Below are positions 31,960-43,107 of a stretch of 64,000 nt of DNA, piece by piece (positions within the stretch are counted from its first letter, which is position 1; the number at the start of each line of letters is the position of its first letter). Under the pieces are notes generated by a model that saw only the letters and a program-made list of their open reading frames with translations, was not told where the DNA came from and ran no database searches. This DNA is from Coniferiporia sulphurascens (Eukaryota; Basidiomycota; Agaricomycetes; Hymenochaetales; Hymenochaetaceae), in NCBI GenBank assembly GCA_002794785.1, contig NBBA01000016.1:62001-126000 (forward strand), given 5' to 3'. Made by a program: the position numbers and the translations under genes.

Positions 31960-34900
31960 ATGAAACAATTAATGAATCTATTATCACATAATGAAATTAT
32001 GTCTGACGGACAACATCCTAATACTCATGAGCAAACACATTTGCAAAAATTATCAGGATTACGAATAATTGCTAATGAACTAAAAATAGTGTGTGTGCAG
32101 TCTAGCACTATCGAAGAACTCAAAGAAAAAATTCAAAAAGCCAAAGATAGCAAAAGGTTAGTCGATTTAATAATTCAATGTAACCTCAGACAAATACCAA
32201 TACATGGAACAGAACAACAAATACAAGATCAAATTGACAGGTATGATAATTCTACAAAAGATGAAAAATTAAAAATAAAAGCTGACTATAAAAACGAATT
32301 AATAAACCACACTAAAGATTTAGGCATATCGGATCAAGGAAAATCATCCGAAATCAGATATTGAATCAGTACATATTTGGGTATATCTGATCCAATCGAA
32401 AAAGAACAATTTAAAGTTAATAACCCTTATATTAAGCCAGAAGATGATAAAAAAGAAGACAAAGACAAAGAAAATAAAGAAGAAGACAAAGAAACAAAAA
32501 ACGAAAATAATCCATCACATGAGCCATCAGAACCTTCCGATCCTGACAATTCAGATGCTAATGATACCGAGGAAGATGAACTGAGTATGGCAACGAAACT
32601 CGCAGAACTCCAGAAATTCTTCAATGGCATCGAGAAACTTGACAGCCACAGAAATTATAAACTCTGGAACTACAGAGTCCACAGCACCATTGAAAGTGCA
32701 GGTTACAGTAACCTGCTCACTAACTCCCCAGGAACTGGAGAGATTGGTATCTCAGGTGCTTTATATAATGGCATTATGCGCACTATGCCCAACAAAATAT
32801 TGGCTTATTATCTTAATTTCTCTAAAGATATACCAGCATTACTCAAAGTGCTTGACAGACGATATAACGTCCAGACAACAATTACAAAGGGCTTTAACAA
32901 GGCTGCCCTTTTTGATATCAGAGGTCATGTCAGCCATTTCAATGGAATGCTTGATAACCTCAGCAATAAATACGAGGAACTAATTGCCCAAGGGGTAAAA
33001 GTTTCAGAGTTGACATATATATCGGCTATCACGAGGGCAACGCCCGAACAATACCAGTATGTACTCACGCAAAGTGAGTTATATATTAAAATGATTAACG
33101 AAACAAATCCAGATAAAGATGAAATTGAACTAACCCCTCAATTCTTATTAACTGCATTGTGAAATGCATTTGAAGGATGGCATAAAAACCATCAGAGGAC
33201 AGGAGTGGCAGCTAATCATCTGCCCAAGGACGAGCAGAATCACCCTTATTTTAGGGGCCACGGACACAGTTTTAGCTGTGGTGTTCAATCATGAGGTCGC
33301 AGCTATAGGGGCCATGGCGGATATATGCGAGGACAAGGACAAGGGGGATATTCCCCTAACCAACAATCAAATACAGTAAAATGCTACAATTGTAATAAAC
33401 TAGGGCATTTTAGTCAAGACTGCTGGGCACCAAAAACGGAATGGACAAAAGCCGCCCAGAAGAAGAAGGAGGACGTGAACAACAAAAAAGGAAAAGGGAA
33501 GGAAACGGGTGCGTCAGTGGCACCGACAATGACTGGGGCAAGTGCGGCCCAGGCTAAACATACCGCAGCAGCAGCAGCAACAACAAATGTCGCATCGAGC
33601 TCTCGAATTGAGTTAAGCGCCATAATTGGCTGAGGCAAAACCGCCTTCATAACTGAAATCAATGACAATGACTTCGACATGGGAGAATTCCCAATTTATT
33701 CATATAATGACTTCCTTGACACATTAGGAAATCATGACAGTGCAATGGAAGACATGGATGATAATAACCTAGATGTAAGCATTAATGCTATAACTACAGA
33801 TGAATTTGCTAACAATGTTTACTCCTCAATGGATATAACTGATACTGGTGCAACGATACATTTAACACCATATCTAAATCGATTACAAAATACTTACAAA
33901 ACTGACACTATTACGATAACGGCCGCAAACAAAACAACATTTATGGCAAACATAGTAGGGGATCTTAAGCTTTACATCCCCAACGGACACTCAGTAAGTG
34001 TCATTACATTATCAAATGTTTACCACAATCCTAAAATGAATATGACATTAGTCTCTCAAGGACTTCTATGTCAAGACGGCTATGAATTTATTTATAAAGA
34101 AAACGAATGTACAATAAAGTATCCTAATGGATCTTTATGCGGAAAAATTAAAAACAGAAATGGATTGTATAGTATATTTAACAATGATGTACAAGCGGCT
34201 ACGAAAAATGTAACATTATTTGAACTTCACAAAAAACTCGGACACATAAGCTACACTTATATAAAGCGATTACTAAAAGAAGATCAAATTACAAACAATA
34301 AAATATCAAATTACGACAAAAATCAATGTACGATTTGCCTTGAAGTGAATATAAAAAGAATGCAAATCCCAAAATTACGTATTTCAAAGTTAGCAGAAAA
34401 ATTTGGCAATCACATTCATATGGATATATGGGGACCTGCATCCACACACACTATAGGAGGACATAAATATCTTCTAACTCTAGTAGATGACGCTACTAGA
34501 TGGATAAAAATGATTTTATTAAAAACTAAAGACGAGGGCTACAATGCATACACGACTTGGGCTATAATGCTCAATACACAATATAATATAAAAATTAAAA
34601 TATTACAAAGTGATAATGATACAGTGTTTTTAAGTAAACAATTCACTGAATATTTAGAAAAAAACGGAACAATACGAAAGCTGACTGTTCATGATACGCC
34701 ACAACAAAATGGAGTAGCAGAACGATCACATCAAACAATACTAAATAATACACGAGTAAATCTGCTACAAGCAAAATTACCTCCAAGTTTATGGGGAGAA
34801 GCTGTAAAATACAGTACTTACATATACAATAGGACGCCAAAGAGCACTATTGACTTTAAAACACCATATTTTAAACAATATAACGAAAATTACAACATAG

Positions 34901-37900
34901 ACGATTTAAAAGAATTCGGCCAATATTGCATAATATGACAAGAAGATGTTAACAAATTACAACCAAAAGGAATTTATGCACAATGGTTAGGATTTGATGA
35001 AGAAAGTAAATGTTAGGACCAAGGGTAACTGTGGTTAGCCGATGGAACAAGTAGTCAAGATAGAGTTGAGGCATGTGATTGAGTCAAGAATAAGTCAGTA
35101 GATGTTGGTACTTCGCTCAGGAGAAGTCTGAGAGAATTGAGAAGGTGAATTAAACTGGGGGTCTAGGCTGGTCTAGGCCCTCCTTATATACATGTAGAAG
35201 AAGCTCCGCTTGAATGTACTCCACAGCGGACGCTCCACAAGGCTCTGCAGTTGAAGCTATGACGTCTCACAGTGTCATCATAGGCCCTACTGACTTGGAG
35301 CTGCATACCAGTGCAAATGACCTCATAAGAGGATCATATGAGAAATAACTATCTATGATTGGCCGTTGGTGCTCCACTGAGCTCCACTGCATGTCATGCA
35401 CTCCACTATGCTCCACTAGGCTCCACTGAGCTCATAGTGAAGTCATATGGTGTCATAATGACTTCACCATGACGCTTAGGCTGTGTGCATCGCCCCACTG
35501 TTCTGTACACTACCCTGTAGTCTTATGTACCAGTGGCTTCTTGTTAAGATGCTGCCTAACAGCTTGATGATTGGTAAGTTGTTGACTTGTCTCGATGGCC
35601 TCCTGTACTGGTTCCTGCATGTTGTCTTGTTGTTTTGGACACTCGTCATTTAGAGTTTGTGGCTGGCTTCGGTAAGTGCTTTGGTTCCTGCCGAGTGTGG
35701 CTTAATCGCATAATGCGATGTCAGCTAAAGGTCCATAGGCGGGTACCTTTCAGTTGGTGTCCTGTCGTCAATCACATTGTCTGGCAGTTTGTTAATGTGG
35801 TTTATCCTAGCAATATGTTGCATGTATCCTGGAGGTGGCGCTGGGGGTGATCCATTTGATAACCATAGTGTTATCATGTAAAGATTAACATTGCCGATCT
35901 GCTGATCGGCGGTTGTCGATCCCTTTGCTGATAGATTCTCAAAGAGGGTGATTACCTTTGCGCATAATCAGTGAGCGTTAGCTAGGAATGTGTTATCCTG
36001 CAACGTCCTGTATGGGAAGGATCCTGAGACCACTTGTAGGTCACATTCCTTGTCATGTATGTGTGGGTTCACTATTGTCTGGACATGGACATTATGCAAG
36101 AACTCTTGTACATCGAAGATGTACATTTGTATCATGTGCGTTACCCTGACCTCCGTGCCATTGCCTATAGGGTCTACAGCGTGATCTGTAGTTACCTGGC
36201 AGTTCGTGTACCCTGCCATGTAAAAGCATTCAGTTATTACTGTGTTAAATGCTTCCCATGATTGATTGTATGCAGTTCAGCATCGGTGGCAGAGTCTTGA
36301 TGAGTCAAGAGTCTTTAGCGGTTGCTTGAGCATCGTGATTGGCCTGATGTTCCCAAGAAGTCCTGGTTTTCTAGTTAGTTCCATCCCCATGTTGAATGAT
36401 CGCTGGATGGTATCCGTGGGAGTCCCTTCCTGTATTGGTAGTTGCTGGTATTGTTGCCTAAGCTTGTAAACAAGCTTATTCATCAATTCCTAACAGTAAA
36501 GGTCACTGAACCTATCACAATAGAAAAATTACAGTCAAACAAAATTTGCAATTTTTAGATTCTCCACCATCTAAAATTGAAGGGGAGAATATAACAGAAA
36601 ATCAGAATGAACAAATAAAAAAATTAACAAATGAAAGACCAATGAGAACAATTAAATCAACAAAATGATCATTAGGTCTAAACTTTGATGAACAAAATAC
36701 AGTTGCCTATCTTACGGAATTTAATCAATTCAATACGGAATTAATAGGTGATCCAAATTCATATCAACAAGCGATCAATAGAATCGACACAAATCAGTGG
36801 ATCACGGTAATGAAAGAAGAAATAAAAACGTTAATCGAAAGATCTACATGGACAATCATTGATCCACCTAAAGACGTAAATATAATCAGAACAAGATTTG
36901 TTTATAAAACAAAACAATTAGCAAACGGAGAAATCGAATGTTACAAAGCAAGACTAGTAGTTCAAGGATTTGCCCAAAAGGAAGGCATAGACTACTATTC
37001 AAACGATACATTTGCTCCAGTGGCACGATTAGCCACAGTAAGAACTATATTAAGCTGGAGTGCAACAAACAACTGTGAAATTCACCAAATCGATATTAAG
37101 TCAGCTTACTTATATGGTGAACTTGAAAAAGATGAGAATATATATATAAAACCACCTCCAGGAAATCTAATCAAAATGAAACCTGGACAAATTTTAAAAT
37201 TAAATAAAGCATTATACAGATTAAAACAAGCTGGCAGACGATGGTATAAAAAATTATCAGAAATCCTAATAAGAATTGGACTAGTACGAGCAGTCCAAGA
37301 TAATGCAGTATTCCTTAGAAAAGTAAAAGGAAAAACAATCCTAATACTTTTTATACATGTTGACAACATAACAATATGTGGCTTAAATCTATTAATAATA
37401 AAAGCCTTCAAAGACGAAATTGGAAAACATGTTAAATTTACAGACGGAAATGATGTGCATTGGTTACTTGGTATTGAAATTGAATGAAACAGAGATGAAA
37501 GAATAATTAAATTAAGACAAAAAAATTACATTGACACAATAATTGAAAAATATAAATTAAAAGACACTGCAACAGTATGAACACCAATGACACCAGGTCA
37601 AGTGTTAAAATCACTTGAAAACCCAACCAATGAAGAAATAAACTTCATGCAACAGATACCATATATGAATATGGTAGGAGCATTACAATATGCAGCAGAT
37701 TGCACAAGACCTGATATATCATTTGCAACAGGTCAATTTGCTAGGCATTTAAATAAACCTAGTATTGAACATTATAATGCAGTAAAACACTGTTTTAAAT
37801 ATTTAAAAGGAACAAATGATTATTGGTTAATACTCGGGGGTAAAGACCCAATTGAGTTAATCGGATACACCGATGCCGATGGAATGACACAAGAAGGCCA

Positions 37901-38327
37901 TAAAGCAATATCCAGATATATATTTCAAATTGGAAACACAATGACGTCATGGTCAAGTAAAAAACAAGAATTAGTGTCATTATCAGTATGTGAAGCTGAA
38001 CTACAAGCTCTAACACATGGAGTTAAAGAAGCAATATGGCTAAGAAGACTGGTTGAAGAGGTACTGCAGACCTTGGATACACCTACAAAAATATTATGTG
38101 ATAATCAAGCAGCCATAACTATAGTAAACTCAACAGAACAAAAATATATGCAACAAATGAAGCATATTGATATACGAAAAGATTTTCTAAGAGATTATAT
38201 AGAAAATGAAACTATATCAGTTTCATATATTCCAACTGGACAGCAAAAAGCTGATATTATGATGAAAGCACTAACAATTGAATTAATCAAATGTTTTACA
38301 AGTCTACTCCACCTAGTAAAAGTTTGA
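31960..38327 (+). pseudogene. copia gag-pol polyprotein: one frame, nine TGA codons, one insertion
   Basis: Ignoring the insertion at 35011-36500 this is a single 1,626-codon frame with no frameshift and no TAA or TAG. Gag carries SHRNYKLWNYRVHS and the zinc knuckle CYNCNKLGHFSQDC (near 33380). Protease has DTGATIHLTP (near 33840). Integrase has LHKKLGHISYTY with CTIC, DIWGPAS, LQSDNDTVF and NGVAERSHQT. RT has FAQKEGIDYYSNDTFAPVAR, IDIKSAYLYGEL and FIHVDNITI, where the second catalytic Asp is Asn (AAC at 37365). RNase H has GYTDADG, CEAELQAL and DNQAAIT. In-frame TGAs begin at 32362, 33160, 33292, 33631, 34936, 36507, 36666, 37485 and 37578. The TGA at 36507 (GH-x-TY) falls where copia proteins normally have Arg. 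Confidence 0.92.
35011..36495. mobile_element. 1,485-bp insertion in copia pol: solo LTR or short non-coding LTR element
   Basis: Begins TGTTAGGA and ends TCCTAACA, a perfect 8-bp terminal inverted repeat of the TG...CA type. It is flanked by GTAAA on both sides (35006-35010 and 36496-36500). Removing the insertion and one GTAAA rejoins the copia frame exactly (DEESK / GH). No ORF above ~90 codons and no internal LTR pair was seen. A TATA-like CTTATATACATG is at about 35182, and an imperfect run of GCTCCACT repeats lies at about 35371-35425. A long solo LTR of an unseen gypsy-like family is the simplest reading. No coding domain identifies the family. Confidence 0.8.
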
Positions 38328-38334
38328 AGGGGAG
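38325..38334 (+). promoter_or_regulatory. copia stop codon and polypurine tract
   Basis: TGAAGGGGAG lies immediately 5' of the 3' LTR (start 38335). The TGA is the natural terminator of gag-pol, which argues against TGA being a sense codon in this genome. The purine run is in the position of the plus-strand primer. Confidence 0.8.
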
Positions 38335-38590
38335 TATTAAATAAATATAATGAACAACTAAGTATAGTACGTGGTCATATGAACAACCACCTTACTAATG
38401 AGACGATAACACAATGATAACACCATATGATGGGAGCTATGATAGTTATAGTATATGTAGCTCACAGTAGATGTATATAAGGAGAGCTGGTCTCTACTAT
38501 GAAATACATTGGTTTACACTGATAACCCTGTCCCACCTTACTCTTACCACTGCACCTCATCGTCTACCACAACGTGCATAGATTTTAAGA
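38335..38590 (+). repeat. copia 3' LTR
   Basis: 256 bp, the same length as the 5' LTR and without indels. All differences lie at CpG sites or at TG/CA pairs that derive from a common CG. Examples are AACAAATGAC against AATGAACAAC, and GATAATGCC against GATAACACC. Confidence 0.93.
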
Positions 38591-38926
38591 CTACCTTTTC
38601 CTCTGTCTAGTGCCTGCCCTTTGGACTCCCCCTTGCATGTCCCGGCCAGCACTCTCGCCCTCCCTTCCCTATTCTAAACTACCTCCTTTGCCTGCCTTCG
38701 TACGCTAGGTATAGTTGTAGCAATATGTATTCCTCCCTCCTTCATCTTCTTACTAATAGGGGCCCTCCACACCTTGGCACCCTTCGGGGAGCAGGGCCCC
38801 TGCCCAGTTTTGTGGGTTGTGTGATGATGGGCACCTCTGTTGTTATGTAGTTAGGGCCCCCCCTTCGGGGGGGCAGCTTGTAATTATGTAATGCTGTAGG
38901 AATAATTTTAAAAAAAAAAAAAAAAA
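38591..38926 (+). mobile_element. LINE-B1 3' end: last ORF2 codons, 3' UTR, hairpin, A tail
   Basis: Starts with the duplicated CTACC, finishes ORF2 (PTFSSV, TAG at 38608-38610), then carries the 3' UTR and the perfect C-run/TTCG/G-run hairpin (38857-38873). CAGCTTGTAATTATG and a 17-base A tail follow. This copy has the best-preserved hairpin in sense orientation. Confidence 0.88.
38857..38873 (+). other. LINE 3' terminal hairpin with TTCG loop
   Basis: CCCCCCC-TTCG-GGGGGG lies about 50 bases before the tail. In RNA this is a C(UUCG)G tetraloop on a G:C stem, exceptionally stable. Equivalents are at 2691-2705, 8073-8088 (TTTG), 24459-24475 (TTTG), 40656-40672 and 51783-51799 (TCCG). On the minus strand they are at 9097-9113, 42468-42483 and 62286-62302. 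It is absent from LINE-A2 and LINE-C1. Confidence 0.8.
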
Positions 38927-38994
38927 GAGGGGTTTCCCTAGGGTCTCCTCGAGGGTGATGGGCCGGTATGAACATGGCAAGAAGGGGTCCTTCT
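38927..38994 (-). mobile_element. LINE RT scrap (SYRPITLEETLGK region), antisense
   Basis: Sixty-eight bases whose minus strand encodes KKDPFLPCSYRPITLEETLG. It lies between the A tail of LINE-B1 and the start of X copy 2, in the opposite orientation to both. It could be the remains of the target, or a 5' inversion created when chimera 2 inserted. Confidence 0.6.
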
Positions 38995-40318
38995 CATCCT
39001 TCTTGTCCTCTTACCACCACCATCTCACCTTCACTCTGGGGTCGTCTCTGGTCAGTTGCAGCAACCTGTGTCTAACTCTGGTATACTACTGGGGCAACAT
39101 GAGAGGGGGCACTCCGACTGCCCACCCTTATAGGGAGGGCAGCTGGCCGGTCGCTGAGGCACTGTAACGGCGTCATTGGATGGCGGGAGATGGGCGCTTG
39201 CGTTCGCCGGCTGGCACGAGGACCCGTTGTTAACGTCCTTTTGGGGGGGGAGACTCAGTGAGGATGATCCTCTCTCACATCTGTGCTGACCTTCTCGAGG
39301 ATGGCACGCCCACTGGTCTGCCTCCATGCGGCGCAAGGGGTGCATGCCTGCCAGTCAGGGGGGGGACATGACGTTAATGTCCCCACACCCGCATGGGGGG
39401 GGGGGGGGTAACCCTCTGCCCTTCAGCAGTCGGCTTCGGCTGGGAGACCTTGGGTTCAGGGAAACTCGGATCTGACCCTCGGGTTGGGACTTAAAATCCT
39501 GGGGCCGCATTGTCCCTGGCATGACAAACCATAAAAACTGCCGCCCCAAATCCCAAAAGGGTCTTTGATGATGTCACTAGTTGATATAAGGAGATAGGGG
39601 CTTCTTAAAACATGGCGTTGTGGTAAGAACCAGCTGACACGAGAGCGACAGGCCACCATGGGCCTCTTGGGGGAGTAACGCTGGGGCCCACCCTGCAGTC
39701 GTGGGAGGTTCTTGGTAGCTGGCCCCACACCATCAAAGTGGTTGGGTGCTGGTACCCCTCGAGAGGTGGTTAGTCAGAGCAGACTCCCTGGCGGCTGTAA
39801 CAAGTGCTGGGGTCCAAGCGATGGTGACACGTCAACTTCAGTACATTGCGGATCCAGAAGTGGGCCTTGTGCCTGAGTATTCCCCTTCGGGGCTCTGAAG
39901 CATGTGCCGGGGAACAGGAAACTCCAGGGGGGCCTAGGAAACCCCTCCATTATGGAGCAAGCTGTAGTGGTGGGGGATAGTTCCCTCCACTGGCTCCAGA
40001 GCACTAAATCTGGCATGGGTGCATGTAGGAGTAAGTCCTATTGCATGCTTAAGTTGATTCCCAGAAATGAGTGGCACTCTACAATGGAAAGTGGGGTAAG
40101 GGGGGGAATGTGTAGGGTAGGGGGGGCACCCAATGGGTGGGGTAGTGCCTATGGCGCCACGACCCCCACTCGGAATGTCTCCCTGGCATGGCACGCCCTT
40201 CCCAATCCAGCGTGCTGTAGAGGACAGCGTGTCAGGTATAAGTCCTTTGGTCAGGCATCTATGTCATGAGGAAGGTGCATGCATAGTGGGGTCCCACAAG
40301 GGCGCCCTTTAATTCTGG
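38995..40318 (+). mobile_element. Element X, copy 2
   Basis: Collinear with copy 1 over its full 1.32 kb and very similar. Most differences I could see are C/T or G/A at CpG positions, for example GCGACACATC against GTGACACGTC. It starts CATCCTTCTTGTCC and ends TTTAATTCTGG. The perfect palindrome AAGGGCGCCCTT at 40298-40309 is nine bases from the 3' end. It is followed directly by a LINE ORF2 end. Confidence 0.77.
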
Positions 40319-40729
40319 TATGCTTGGACCCAGAATCCAGGACTCGGACCTGGCCCTTTTGGAGCTATCAGGTACAACTCCTCCTTTTCCTTCCTCTTGA
40401 AGCCTGCCTTTCGAACTCCTCCGGATACGTCTCGGCCAGCGCCCTTGCCATCCCCTTTTCACTTCTAAGCTTCTTACTTTGCCTGCCCTCGTCCATTTGG
40501 CTAGTTTGTAGCAATATGTATTCCTCCTTCTCCCTCTCTTCAACCTCTAATTCAATAGGGGCTCTTCACACTTTGGCACCCCTTGGGGAGCAGAGCCCCC
40601 GCCCAGTTTTGTGCAATGTGCAATGACGGGCACCTCCATTGTTATGTAGTTAGGGCCCCCCCTTCGGGGGGGCAGCTTGTAATTATGTAATACTGCAGGA
40701 ATAATAAAAAAATAAAAAATAAAATAAAT
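40319..40729 (+). mobile_element. LINE 3' segment of chimera 2
   Basis: Joined to X at TATGCTTGGACCCAG, i.e. inside the last ~25 codons of ORF2 (MLGP...DSDLALLELSG). It continues through the 3' UTR, hairpin 40656-40672 and a 30-base A/T tail. The junction differs from those of chimeras 1 and 3, while the X end is the same. Confidence 0.8.
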
Positions 40730-42425
40730 GGCTGGGAGCTGAACCTCAGACTTGATCGCAATAGATGGGAGGAGGACCAAGGTTGGGTCCTTGGTGTACA
40801 TTGGGGGCAGGGGTGGGACCTGGCATTGCTTCTTCTTCTTCTTGTGGGTCACCATTGTGAAGACTGTGCCCAGAGCCGGAGCTGCTTGGTTAAGGTTGGG
40901 GGCAGTAGGTAGTGTTAAGCTCAATGGTTACGCGATGATTGACGTCGGGGCTTCCTGATCGTCTAGTCTGATGGTACGGCAATGGGGCTTCCTAGATGTC
41001 GTAAGTCGAGGGGGATCAGCGATGGGGCTTCCTGATCGGCGATGTGGACGCAGTAGGCTTCTTATAGCGAGTCGGGTTATGACGAAGTGACTAATGGCCA
41101 AGAGGCACACAGTAGACTGGTGGTAGCAGATAATGGGCTTGTATGAACAAAGAGCACAAGCTTAGGGCTTGTGCTACTGAAGTTACATGCTTATATGCTA
41201 CTTTATGTGTTTACTACTGTAGCAGCCTGTGTAAGGTAGTTTACCAGACTATGGAAGGTCATGGAAACCCAAGGAATGCCTTGGTAATACAAGTAGGGCT
41301 ATCAGTAAGCAAAGCATGTCATGATGGTGCAATACAGCGTCATCATGGCGTCTTATGGCGCAAGGCGAATAAGGATGAGTAAGGCAGAGAAATGGGGGAG
41401 TTGTGCTGACTGATGATGACGAAGAGGAAGTGAGTCAGCGCATAAGGGAAAGTAAAGGAAAATTGTAACAGGTGGGGCCTGGGAGGCCGCCACCTGGGCG
41501 TATGATGTTGGTGCTGCTGTGATGGCGGCCTGGGTAGTGGTGGTGGGGGCCTGGGCCTTCTGGGCCTGTGGGGCATGGGGCATGGGATGGTTGACAAGTG
41601 TTGAGACTTGCCGGGAGATGGAGGCGACTTCTGTGGAGAGCTGCTTAACAATGTTAGTCAGCGCAGCCACATCAGGTGACATGTTAGTGGTTCCAGGGGT
41701 CCTGGTCGGGGCAGAGGGTTGGTTAGTAGTGGCCGGGGTCCTTTGCAGGGGGGGGCTGGGGCAAAGGGTGCTGGAAGGGAGGCTACTGCCCCCTCCCTTG
41801 CAATGTTGTAGGCCATCTCCAGATTATGGGAGATGATGTGTTGGGGGTCCTTCTCATCCCTCAAAACACCGGTGATGGTCTGTTGGACATTCCAGAGGAG
41901 GTCACCAACAAACTGTCCGGCTGCCCAGTCGGTCTCTGTGGTGTTGGCGCAATGGGTCTTCCTGTCGAAGTCCTCTAATGCATGGGAGAGGGAGTACATG
42001 AGTCTCGATGTGTGCAGCTCAAACTGGTCTCGAGGGCGGGGTTGGGGGGTGTGCAGGGACAGGTTGTTGGATGACCATTTGTTGGTGAGCAGCGGCAACA
42101 GGGTGTGTGGGTTCTCAAGGATGTCCTCCATTTCGCATCCTTGGACTTCTTCCAAGATGTTGGATCCTGCGGAGGGGGGGCGGCTGACGTGCTCGAATGC
42201 TCGAGTGAACTTGTTGTTTGAAACTCCGATGATGGGGGATGGGGCGAGACGGAGAGCGTCTGGGGACGATGCTGGGAGGCCTGGGTCGATTTGGGCATAG
42301 GGGATGGGGGTTGTTTCGCGTTGAGCGGAAGTGGTGGCCTCAGCGGCCAGGTTGGCGGCCGTTTCGGTGGCCTGTGCAGCGGCTAGACTAGCTGTTGAGG
42401 GGGGTGGGGGGGGGTGGTCAAGTCT
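40730..42425 (-). pseudogene. LINE-B2 ORF1 N-terminal half, inverted and interrupted by a solo LTR
   Basis: On the minus strand from 42425 this starts at about codon 13 of ORF1 (T-stop-PPP, TGA replacing the CGA of LINE-B1). It continues with ASSPDALRLAPSPIIGVSN, FDRKTHCANTTETDWAAGQ, LLWNVQQTITGVLRDEKDP and DVAALTNIVKQLSTEVASI. After the solo LTR at 40913-41470 it resumes with ALGTVFTMVTHKKKKKQCQ and ends at IKSEVQLPA (40730). It stops at CAGCTCCCAGCC, and the C-terminal half restarts at 43108 with CAGCTCCCGGCC on the other strand. I infer one original ORF1, with this part later inverted. Confidence 0.8.
40913..41470 (-). mobile_element. Solo LTR of the gypsy family (558 bp)
   Basis: Starts TGTTAAGCTC and ends AATTGTAACA, the same length and sequence family as the LTRs at 52577-53134 and 60189-60746. 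It is flanked by GGTAG (40908-40912) and GGTGG (41471-41475), a 5-bp duplication with one G/A difference. The orientation is that of the gypsy element (transcription on the minus strand). It splits LINE-B2 ORF1 between the SPxP-rich linker and the AAP..GTVFT segment. Confidence 0.9.
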
Positions 42426-43107
42426 TTTTTTATTATTATTCCTGCAGTATTACATAATTACAAGCTGCCCCCCGAAGGGGGGGCCCTAACTACATAACAA
42501 CGGAGGCACCCGTCATCGCACAACCCATGAAACTGGGTGGGAGCCCTGCTCCCCAAAGGGTGCCAATGTGGGAAAGGCCCCTATTAGTAGAAGAAAAGGC
42601 AGAGAGAGGAATACATATCGCTACGACGAAACCAAGCAGATGAGGGCAGGTAACAGGGGTAACTTAGAATTGGGAAAGGGAGGGCAGGAGTGCCAGCCAG
42701 GACATACGCGGGGGAGTCCGAAAGGCTATCACTGAGTAGAGGAAAAGGGAGGAAGCGCACCTGAAAGCTCCAAGAGAGCCAGGTCCGGGTCCTGGGGGCG
42801 GGATCCAAGCATACGACTCATGTAATCCCATAGGAGGTCCAAGTCCATATCTTCATCAGTCGGGTGACCTGCAAGTTCCATCGCGGCAAAGGCCAGGCGG
42901 ATGGTGGCTGAGGTTCGGTCAGGGATGCAGTTCAGGTGCCCTGTTAGTTTCAACCAGCGGCGCAGAACCTGGAGACAGTTTTCGTCGGCCCACTCGGTGT
43001 GGTGGGTCGGGAGTGGGTCACAGGGTGGCCATACCCTGCGAATCCATGGCCGGAAAGTTCAGCACCTGCCCAGCATGTGGGTGGTGGATTGGGCTGGCCA
43101 GGGGGGT
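42426..43107 (-). mobile_element. LINE 3' fragment (ORF2 C-terminus and 3' UTR), antisense
   Basis: On the minus strand it carries HHTEWADENCLQVLRRW, LAFAAMELAGHPTDEDMDLD, DYMSRMLGSRPQDPDLALLE and PPFSSTQ-stop, then the 3' UTR, hairpin 42468-42483 and an (AAT)n tail at 42426-42443. It is a 5'-truncated type B insertion. The sequences beside it (CAGCTCCCAGCC at the end of the inverted ORF1 half, CAGCTCCCGGCC at 43108-43119) look like its 12-bp target duplication. Confidence 0.83.

Larger units (their letters stand above)
31677..38590 (+). mobile_element. Ty1/copia LTR retrotransposon, AT-rich, inserted in LINE-B1
   Basis: Two 256-bp LTRs (31677-31932 and 38335-38590) flank one gag-pol frame. 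The element lies between two copies of the target sequence CTACC (31672-31676 and 38591-38595), which restore LINE-B1 ORF2 when one copy and the element are ignored. Without the internal 1,485-bp insertion and its 5-bp repeat it is 5,424 bp, a normal copia size. Its coding part is strongly AT-rich while the LINE host is GC-rich, so it has a different compositional history. Domain order (gag, protease, integrase, RT, RNase H) is that of Ty1/copia. Confidence 0.95.

Noticed and set aside
31960..38327. TGA read as tryptophan (a mitochondrial-type code) in the copia frame
   Set aside because: The frame also ends with TGA, Trp is encoded by TGG in its motifs, and LINE paralogues show CGA at the TGA positions. 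Point mutation of Arg codons explains it better.
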